From Chara braunii (Eukaryota > Streptophyta > Charophyceae > Charales > Characeae): a stretch of 23,509 bases of DNA. Shown piece by piece: positions 18,141 through 23,509 of this stretch; position 1 is the stretch's first letter; each line of letters starts with the position of its first letter. Under the pieces are notes generated by a model, which saw only the letters and a program-made list of their open reading frames with translations, was not told the DNA's origin and did no database searches. The DNA lies in contig BFEA01000064.1 in assembly GCA_003427395.1 (NCBI GenBank), positions 570,743 through 594,251 on the forward strand. The letters run 5' to 3'. The position numbers and the translations under genes were made by a program.

Positions 18141-18890
18141 TTAATCAATATCAGCGGTTAAGGTGTCGAGGTTGCGAGAACGGTGCATTCTCTCCACATC
18201 CCCTCCCTTCCCGCCATCCCCACCGGCCCCTCCCTGTGGTGTCAGCGGTGATTGTGCATCACCTTTGCCAGTGCATAAAGACGGTTGCAGCTGACTCTCC
18301 GCCACGCTCGGCCAAACATCAGACTCTGACTCGATCTTGGATCTGCCTTGCATTGCAGCATTTGTTATCAATAAACTCCCGTACGTGGCACCTGCATCCG
18401 AAGGCAACGTCGTTGACACATCGATGGGTGGGGACGATTGTGCCGCGGCGACCGAGATGGATTTTTCCGATATTTGCGGCTTAGACGTGATGTCAACCTC
18501 TTGAGGCCCGACAACAGTAGTCCCGTCATCTCCCCTATGCCCTGCTTGCGCGGCCACGGAGGCTGGCTCAGCCGAAGGCATGAAATCATGAGAGCAGCTC
18601 CCCTCCAAGGTTCTGGCGGTTTGATCAACCTTCCAGTTGATTGACATGCGTGAGGGACTCGAGCGCAGGGCATAAAATTTGTTGTTGTACTCCAGTTGCC
18701 GATTGTCGTGCAAGACATGAAACAATTTTTCGACCTTGGCTTTGATGGAGGCCTCGCTCTGCCCTGGATTCTCGACGCGCACGCGATGCAGGATCACGAG
18801 TTCCGTCGTTTTCAACCAGATGTCCTTTGACATCCGGCGAAAAGTCTTCCAACCGCTTGTGTATTTCACCGCCATCTTCCACTCCCCATC
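18141..18890 (-). CDS. Fragment 7: C-terminal segment, same frame after a second TAA
   Basis: Directly after TAA 18891-18893 the frame reads DGEWKMAVKYTSGWKTFRRM and SKDIWLKTTELVILHRVRVE, then EASIKAKVEKLFHVLHDNRQ and LEYNNKFYALRS: a basic, helical segment that could bind nucleic acid. The remaining ~130 residues are low-complexity (S, P, G, D rich) to the TAA at 18141-18143. An ATG at 18875 could start a separate protein of 244 residues. Continuity of frame makes one broken gene more likely. Confidence 0.5.
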   Translation of the reverse strand, partial: DGEWKMAVKYTSGWKTFRRMSKDIWLKTTELVILHRVRVENPGQSEASIKAKVEKLFHVLHDNRQLEYNNKFYALRSSPSRMSINWKVDQTARTLEGSCSHDFMPSAEPASVAAQAGHRGDDGTTVVGPQEVDITSKPQISEKSISVAAAQSSPPIDVSTTLPSDAGATYGSLLITNAAMQGRSKIESESDVWPSVAESQLQPSLCTGKGDAQSPLTPQGGAGGDGGKGGDVERMHRSRNLDTLTADID

Positions 18891-19343
18891 TTAGATGCAC
18901 GACTGTAAAACGCCCTCATGCCATATGATGTCATGACCCCACTGATCCTCGCCTGTGTGGGTGTGTTTGCCCTCCAAGAAATATATCGTGTCCGGGTCAG
19001 CACAGTAGGCTGGAGGAATTGCACCGCCTAGTGCGAGCGTCGACGCCTCACCTGGTATCTCAATGTCGTCTTCTTCATTGTCACCACATCTTCCAATGTC
19101 TTGCAATGCAGCAGTCTCCGACGGGGCCACCATTGAGGCGACGCTTGGGGCGGCCATCGGGATGGACCCTCCATGTGAATGGACAGTTCTGTCATCGTGA
19201 GCTTGCACCAATCCAACGCGCGGAACCTCAGCACATGTGTCCTTGCCCAGTTCGAGGTCGGAGTCCGAAGAATCTTCCTCGCTGTCGACGGGGTTAAAAC
19301 CATCGCCCGATTTTGCGAGCTCCGCGTAGTCCTTGGACGTCAA
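18891..19343 (-). CDS. Fragment 6: acidic segment read on from fragment 5 past an in-frame TAA
   Basis: Same frame as fragment 5. It encodes DYAELAKSGDGFNPVDSEED, SSDSDLELG, an alanine/serine-rich stretch, NEEDDIEIPG and then IPPAYCADPDTIYFLEGKH and WGHDIIWHEGVLQSCI. The long open frame and the acidic then globular composition indicate former coding sequence. Alternatively the TAA at 19344-19346 is the real end of the protein and this belongs to a separate gene. It ends at TAA 18891-18893. Confidence 0.5.
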   Translation of the reverse strand: MTSKDYAELAKSGDGFNPVDSEEDSSDSDLELGKDTCAEVPRVGLVQAHDDRTVHSHGGSIPMAAPSVASMVAPSETAALQDIGRCGDNEEDDIEIPGEASTLALGGAIPPAYCADPDTIYFLEGKHTHTGEDQWGHDIIWHEGVLQSCI

Positions 19344-20312
19344 TTAGTCTTTGCGAAGATCGAACTTGAGGATCTCGCATCGAGCAACAAAAGTCTCAAA
19401 GGCGCCAGTGATAGCACCGTGATAATGTTTGAGGGTCTCTGTTGCCTTTGCTTTCCTGTATATATATTTCCCGTCAAGCCGTCCTTGTGGCATATCGCGG
19501 AACAGGTACTCCCACACCTTCAGTCTCTTACGCCCCAACTTGTGGAACATGTCCCTGTTCGGGCGATGTTTGCAACGCGGTTTCTCGACGTGGCAGTTGA
19601 ATCTGTCGTCCTTGACAAGTATAGCGATGAACTTTGTCAAATATGCAATGTCCTTCACCAACTCGTTACAGGCAATGACATTATTCCCTGCCAGTAAGAA
19701 TTCCCACACAAGACCCGCGTGCGCCCTACCCAATAAAAGCACACCTTCCGCCTCCCCGACGAACGACCCGCACAACGGACGCAACTTGCCAGGCTCTCGC
19801 TCCCATATGGAATACACCACACTTTCATCGCCCTCTATGCCACCGTGTTTCCCCAGATACTTCCCAAACTTCTCCTCCACAACATGCACGTTTGTGAGGT
19901 CATTGCTAAGGTGGGGTGCGATCGTGACCTTTCTGAGATCCCCTCCCTCCACGTGCAGGACAATGGCAATCATGTCTCGACTTGCCGTAGCGATATTGTC
20001 ATACTTCGTGATGTCATTCGATGACCTGTCCACCCTTTTCCAGGTCCCGAGGATGAGTTCGATGTCCTCCCACCGGAATAAGCATCGCAGAACGTCACTT
20101 TGCACCTTCTGCGGTGCGAAGACAAAAAGAACCCAATTAACGCCACAACACTTAGTCATCATAGAGTGCAGAGCGTCGAACTCTTGAGAGGTCCATGAGG
20201 TGCAAAAGTTGGCGGGGGAGATGTCAAGGATGATAGCCCTGCATGTAATTTTTTGCGCCGCAGCGACGATGTCGTCTGGCGCAGCCAGCACTTCCTTCAA
20301 TGGCATGCACAC
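19344..20312 (-). CDS. Fragment 5: segment resembling a permuted N4/N6 DNA methyltransferase
   Basis: About 322 residues. Near residue 30 is CRAIILDISPANFCTSWTSQ, followed by FDALHSMMTKCCGVNWVLFV and VLRCLFRW: the layout of a motif IV strand (D-P-P-Y in active enzymes), a W-x-x-x-x-F-D helix and the next strand. Near 175-225 REPGKLRPLCGSF, EGVLLLGRAHAGLVWEFLLA and GNNVIACNELVKDIAYL resemble the K-P-x-x-L helix, SAM-binding motif I and following acidic strand. Motif IV before motif I is the beta/permuted order used by many bacterial and phage enzymes, some of them fused to ParB domains. Key residues deviate (DISP for DPPY, LLLGRAHAG for D-x-F-x-G-x-G), so activity is doubtful. The 3' end reads ILKFDLRKD before TAA; the frame continues beyond. 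Confidence 0.55.
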   Translation of the reverse strand: MCMPLKEVLAAPDDIVAAAQKITCRAIILDISPANFCTSWTSQEFDALHSMMTKCCGVNWVLFVFAPQKVQSDVLRCLFRWEDIELILGTWKRVDRSSNDITKYDNIATASRDMIAIVLHVEGGDLRKVTIAPHLSNDLTNVHVVEEKFGKYLGKHGGIEGDESVVYSIWEREPGKLRPLCGSFVGEAEGVLLLGRAHAGLVWEFLLAGNNVIACNELVKDIAYLTKFIAILVKDDRFNCHVEKPRCKHRPNRDMFHKLGRKRLKVWEYLFRDMPQGRLDGKYIYRKAKATETLKHYHGAITGAFETFVARCEILKFDLRKD

Positions 20313-20432
20313 CTGTAGCAATGTTGTTTATTTTTTAAGTTTATCCCACACGATATGACGTGCGCTGGAGGCGACCCATTTGACCTCCGCTCGAAGCAGA
20401 TCGAGCTTATCGATTGAGGTGTATAAAAACAC
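20313..20432 (-). other. Predicted 120-nt GT-AG intron
   Basis: Donor CTTTAAG|GTGTTTTTA, acceptor TTGCTACAG|GTGTGCATG, phase 0. Splicing removes two clustered stops (TAA at 20328 and one following) and joins HFK to VCMPLKEVL in one frame. Length and borders are ordinary for a plant-type nuclear intron. Its intactness argues this copy arose by DNA duplication, not from mRNA. Confidence 0.6.
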
Positions 20433-20860
20433 CTTAAAGTGGAACGGAGCCTCCTTATACATTGCCGCCGTAGGGCCCAAACCAGATCCTTGCCTTGCCT
20501 CCTCCACCCCTCCAAGCCGTCGAGGGACCGTCTTCACTTTGCTGACATGCAGCTTGTCCCGTTCCTTCTCCCATTCAGCTGCGCACAGACCGTTCGGGCC
20601 ATACTTGTCTTCGAGGTCCTTGTATGACATGAAGAAGGCATCATTCCATTCATCGTCCGCCCTTCCCTCGGCGCGGAAAACAACGTAGTTGAACATACGG
20701 ACCATGTAGCGTTCCTTGCGCATGATGTCGAGGAGGCACTCCGTATTCACTCTCGGAGGCATGACCTTAACGTTCGTCGCGACCACCTTCCCTTTCATGA
20801 GTAGGAGCAGTGCAACTTCCCTCTCGCGGCACGTCAAATCCCCAAAATAATGTCCTTTGC
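20433..20860 (-). CDS. Fragment 4: spacer domain ending at a splice donor
   Basis: It reads HYFGDLTCREREVALLLLMK, then KVVATNVKVMPPRVN, RYMVRMFNYVVFRAEG, DAFFMSYKDLEDKYGPNG and AMYKEAPFHFK. The frame stays open beyond the donor to a TAA at 20328, but the AAG|GTGTTT site at 20433/20432 joins in frame with the acceptor at 20313. The ALLLLMKGK and DLEDKYGPN stretches read like a compact domain of unknown type lying just before the methyltransferase-like motif IV, so it may be the first part of that domain. Confidence 0.6.
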
Positions 20861-21225
20861 CCCTTCGTCTCGTCGGTGTACGGGCCTGGCTGGCGCCCCT
20901 CCATCCTACCTGGCATGTCAAGCGGTATTTTACCATCGCCAACTGGCTTCCCCTTGTTGAACATCTCGAAGAACCTCTCGACCAGTGGCCACACAGCCTC
21001 GGTGGATGTGGCGAGGTTCATGTAGCCACGAAGTTTATTACTCCAATCCTTACTGTACTCATTCTCGAGCGTTTGCTTCACGAACGCTTTGTCGCATGCC
21101 TTCCCCATGGAGGCCCTTAAGAAATTCTGGCACTTCTTTTGGTGCGCAACGGCGACCTCATCCTTATCGCTGACCTTGCCTTTCGGGGCCTCGATTCGGT
21201 GGTTATCGATCCACCATTGCCTCAT
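20850..21225 (-). CDS. Fragment 3: continuation after the ParB-like segment
   Basis: Starting with MRQWWIDNHRIEAP, this frame continues the ParB-like protein after the shift near 21230. It encodes a charged, helical region (KDEVAVAHQKKCQNFLRASM, KAFVKQTLENEYSKDWSNKL, VERFFEMFNKGKPVGDGKIP). R-x-W-W soon after the N-rich block is where helical DNA-binding segments of ParB-type proteins begin, but no HTH is evident to me. The frame drifts near 20850 (GGGCAAAGGACATTA); one base fewer gives HYFGDLTCREREVALLLLMK in the next fragment. Confidence 0.55.
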
Positions 21226-22559
21226 ATCACAGACAACATCGACAACATCATGGCCCGATTTTCGCGCGTGTTGTCGAAGGCGGAGACATTGAAATACCCT
21301 CGTGTCTGGTCATCTCCAAAATAGACGACCCGCACCTTAGAGTACGTGCGAAGACCATAGACGTCGACTGTCGGAGAGCCCTTTTTCACCAATGTCTTCA
21401 TCGCCTCGACCGTATGCTGACCACAGACTGCATACCAATCGAACTCCGAGGAGTCTTTTTCGAAGAATTCGGTCGGTGTTATCCGCCTTCCCTGCCTGCC
21501 GACGATTTCGTTGCGGTCAACCGGCGCAAGCACGAGCTCAGGCCTATCCCACGCCCTCGGTTCCGTGGTGATGGAACTCTCGATGGCATTCTCGATGCCT
21601 CGCACAATGTTCGCAGACAAAGAGCGGTGGTTGAAAAGAATATTCCCGCAGGGAATGCGTTTGATTTTCATGACGTCCACAAGAACAGGAAAGACTTTTT
21701 GCTTAGCAAAACCCCGCTCGTCGTACTCGAGGAAGAAACAACGCATCATGTCGATGGGCGCAGCGTGCTGAAGCGGTTCATCACCATCGTCGGGCATGCG
21801 AGGGCCCACTCCCTCGCCCTCATCCCCCGAGTCCTGCAGTTCTTTTGCCCTCACTACCTGCTTACCTTTTCTTGCTCCACCACGGCCGCCGCCATGACCG
21901 CCAGATCTCCCCCCCTGGCTGCTCTTCCGAGGAGGTCTCGCCTCCTGGGATGCTATCAAAGCTCCACGAGCCTCATTAACAACGTCAGTCCTCGATTGTC
22001 TCTTGTGAGCGGAAGCAGAAGGAGAAGTTTCTCTTGTCCTTTTCCTCGACTTTGATCCTCCGTGCTCCTGCGAGTCATGCCCACCCTGACTCCCGCCTTG
22101 CGAATGCCATATCGCAGGGGACGACAAGGGCCGACCAACCGCGGCTCCCACAGAACCGACGGGGATGTCGCCAGGGCCATGCTCCGACGTGACACCGACG
22201 TCGTCATCGCCAAGCATGTTCTGGTCCTGCATGTTCTCATCCCCAACGTCCATGTACTCGTCATCACCGCCATAACCGCAGCTTCCCCCATCTTCTTCAT
22301 CCTCATTTCGCTCAATCAGGGCAGTCGCACCTTCCTGGACACTGTCGCGCGCAGCATTGCGTCCGCACATAAGTCTGTCATCGTACTGCGTAGCCTCGCT
22401 GGAACATTGAGCGAGATCGTGACCTCCCCTCACCGCGGGCAAGGGCGAGGGCGACGTGGCTGGCAAAGGCGGAGCTGGACAAGCAACCAACTGTTTCCTC
22501 TTCCCAACCGGTGCGGATGACGTCTGTCGCGATTTCCTCGAGCTCGTGACAAAGGGCAC
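21222..22559 (-). CDS. Fragment 2: disordered linker plus ParB/Srx-like domain
   Basis: About the first 270 residues are low-complexity (acidic DEYMDVGDE stretches, SQGG and GGHGGGRGGARKGK repeats, KRQSR basic patches), suggesting a disordered, nucleic-acid-facing linker. From about residue 270 it becomes globular: MMRCFFLEYDERGFAKQKVF, IPCGNILFNHRSLSANIVRG, ELVLAPVDRNEIV, then FDWYAVCGQHTVEAMKTL (G380, H382), KVRVVYFGD and FDNTREN (about N430). The order of a V-x-P start, a G-x-H-x-x-x-A helix cap and, about 50 residues later, an N-x-x-x-N block mirrors the ParB/Srx fold (G-x-R/H-R and E-N-x-x-R). This is resemblance by eye. The frame is lost at 21226-21235 just after LSMLS; a two-base insertion would explain it. 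The start listed is a GTG inside the open frame; true continuation from fragment 1 is obscured by frame changes. Confidence 0.6.
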   Translation of the reverse strand: MPFVTSSRKSRQTSSAPVGKRKQLVACPAPPLPATSPSPLPAVRGGHDLAQCSSEATQYDDRLMCGRNAARDSVQEGATALIERNEDEEDGGSCGYGGDDEYMDVGDENMQDQNMLGDDDVGVTSEHGPGDIPVGSVGAAVGRPLSSPAIWHSQGGSQGGHDSQEHGGSKSRKRTRETSPSASAHKRQSRTDVVNEARGALIASQEARPPRKSSQGGRSGGHGGGRGGARKGKQVVRAKELQDSGDEGEGVGPRMPDDGDEPLQHAAPIDMMRCFFLEYDERGFAKQKVFPVLVDVMKIKRIPCGNILFNHRSLSANIVRGIENAIESSITTEPRAWDRPELVLAPVDRNEIVGRQGRRITPTEFFEKDSSEFDWYAVCGQHTVEAMKTLVKKGSPTVDVYGLRTYSKVRVVYFGDDQTRGYFNVSAFDNTRENRAMMLSMLSVI

Positions 22560-22565
22560 GAAAGC

Positions 22566-23124
22566 GCAGTCAGCTGGTCCAGAGGCAGCCTCGAGAAGGC
22601 TTCCCTGTACTCCTTAACAACACCTGGTAGTTGGTCCGCCGGGCTGCTGAATTTCACCAAGGGTTTGGTGAGCTCCAAGGAACTGTCAACGACAGGAAGG
22701 CAGCCAGTGACGCGGTAGCCGTTCGTTCTACTGAGGAATTGTTCCGCAGTGAGCATGTGAAGCTCGGCGCCGTCCCCGCGCACGTCAAACGCTTTCATGG
22801 AGAAAGCCTTGACGTCGTAGCCTTGAAAGAGCCGCAAGTCAAGGCCGACCTTCTTGTCTTCCTTGACCCAATTTGTCCCATCCTTGTCGAAAACTGACGT
22901 AAGAAAGAAGGTCCTGAACGACCTCCCGTCGTAGGTATTCCTGGCGCTCTCAGATTTCTCAACACCCCCACAGCAGTACCACGTCGCACCATTGTCGTCG
23001 CTCAAGAAGACGACGGCCCCACACCCAGGCTTATGCAGACCACCAACCCAGTCTAGAGCCCATGGTTTGTTGTTGTAGATCTTTGACCTGCTGTATGCCC
23101 GAGAGGTCGAAGCAGCAGGTTGAC
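22566..23124 (-). CDS. Fragment 1: N-terminal domain of unknown function
   Basis: The segment probably starts at a 3' splice site (TTTGTACCCTCTAG before 23124), because upstream frame content turns into tandem repeat. It encodes about 185 residues with KIYNNKPWALDWVGGLH, GCGAVVFLSDDNGATWYCCG, YDGRSFRTFFLTSVFDKDG, KVGLDLRLFQGYDVKAFSMK and LPGVVKEYREAFSRLPLDQL. I recognise no family. Then the frame breaks: removing one C near 22565 joins it to RALCHELEEIATDVIRTGWE, which reads like its natural continuation. First exon(s) and promoter would lie beyond 23124, possibly outside the window. Confidence 0.65.
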
Positions 23125-23277
23125 CTAGAGGGTACAAACAAAGGAAACGCACAAGCAAAGAAAACATGAGGAACAAACAAAAGCACTTCGCGCGAGGAGC
23201 CGACGCCCCCCCCCTCGCGTCGTCAAGGATCGTGGATCCTCCCTTCTCCAAACGACAGACCCCCATCTCCACAACCG

Positions 23278-23509
23278 CGGGGGTCGGACGTTCTGGAAAT
23301 GCCCGACCTCCGACCTCCCACCCTCCGCGCACCTAGGGGGTCCGACATCTCCAAAACGACCGATTCTCAGACCCTCGTCTCCCCACCATCGTTTTTGAAA
23401 GGAGGTCCGGCGTACCCAGAACGCCCGACCCCCGACCGTCGTTTCACAAAAGGGGTCCGGCGTTCCCTAGACGACAGACACCCCAACCCTCGTTTCTGAA
23501 AGGGGGTCC
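23278..23509. repeat. Minisatellite at the window edge, ~50-66 bp units
   Basis: At least four units each start GGGGTC(C/G)G(A/G)C(A/G)T and contain an AACG(C/A)C(C/A)GA block and CC(C/G)TCGTTT(C/T) before an AAAGG end: near 23278, 23337, 23403 and 23453, with a fifth cut by the window end. A looser unit precedes at about 23222-23277. It lies immediately upstream of the predicted acceptor of fragment 1. Confidence 0.75.

Larger units (their letters stand above)
18141..23124 (-). pseudogene. Eroded multi-domain gene with ParB-like and methyltransferase-like segments
   Basis: One gene, read leftwards, can be followed for about 5 kb: an unrecognised N-terminal domain (23124-22566), a low-complexity linker and ParB-like segment (22559-21222), a spacer domain (21225-20433), a 120-nt intron (20432-20313), a methyltransferase-like segment (20312-19347), an acidic segment (19343-18894) and a C-terminal part (18890-18141). 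Damage is visible: a 1-base shift near 22565, another frame change between 22555 and 22440, a shift near 21230, a shift near 20850, and in-frame TAA codons at 19344-19346 and 18891-18893. Frame is kept perfectly across both stops, so decay is recent, or these are sequencing or assembly errors. I recall large families of hypothetical proteins of this look in Chara, but cannot verify that here. Confidence 0.7.

Noticed and set aside
16941-19346. Reassigned TAA codon (alternative genetic code)
   Set aside because: Only three cases, in genes that also carry frameshifts; streptophytes use the standard nuclear code, and TAA also ends the last fragment at 18141.
19429-20187. Plus-strand open frame of 252 codons
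   Set aside because: It lies exactly antisense to the methyltransferase-like segment and its sequence is low-complexity S/P/R-rich, as expected for a shadow frame.
21414-22520. Plus-strand open frames (213 and 152 codons)
   Set aside because: Antisense to the linker and ParB-like segment, with no motif.

Overview
This is a repeat-dense eukaryotic nuclear window. Plant-type LINE remains, tRNA-derived SINEs with poly(A) tails, U6-derived sequence, a Ulp1 (C48) peptidase relic, a spliceosomal-type intron and a 125-base N gap all point away from bacteria. The style, with very long A/T tracts, inserts inside inserts and large eroded gene families, suggests a streptophyte alga such as Chara braunii. 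That assignment is a judgement from style and memory, not from a search.

1-4,765 is a graveyard of short retroposons. It holds a tRNA-headed SINE bounded by a 13-bp direct repeat with another insert in its B box, two degenerate U6 copies facing each other across two long perfect hairpins, a recurrent fold-back element with a conserved loop, a 432-bp retroposon bounded by an exact 14-bp target-site duplication, and two SINEs lying tail to tail. 4,861-8,330 holds two members of a repeat family starting TGTCGGGCGCATCGG and a 51-53 bp minisatellite, separated by about 2 kb in which I recognise nothing. 8,521-8,905 is an unusual chain of short, perfect, unrelated hairpins. 8,911-10,915 is the 3' end of a 5'-truncated LINE on the minus strand.

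11-16.6 kb is mostly non-coding: microsatellites, a second hairpin chain, the N gap, a tandem duplication with 286-base offset, a longer member of the TGTCGGGCGC family, and simple tandem repeats.

16.7-23.5 kb carries the recognisable coding content, all on the minus strand. A large multi-domain gene runs from about 23,124 down to 18,141. It has an N-terminal domain I do not recognise, a low-complexity linker, a ParB/Srx-like segment and a segment resembling a permuted (motif IV before motif I) N4/N6 DNA methyltransferase, then acidic and C-terminal parts. One 120-nt GT-AG intron can be placed with the reading frame kept. The copy is broken by several frameshifts and two in-frame TAA codons. 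About 600 bases downstream lies a Ulp1-like SUMO/deSUMOylase-type protease whose His, Asp, Gln and Cys are all visible but split by one in-frame TAA. The pair looks like remains of cargo of a mobile or amplified family. That link is inference.
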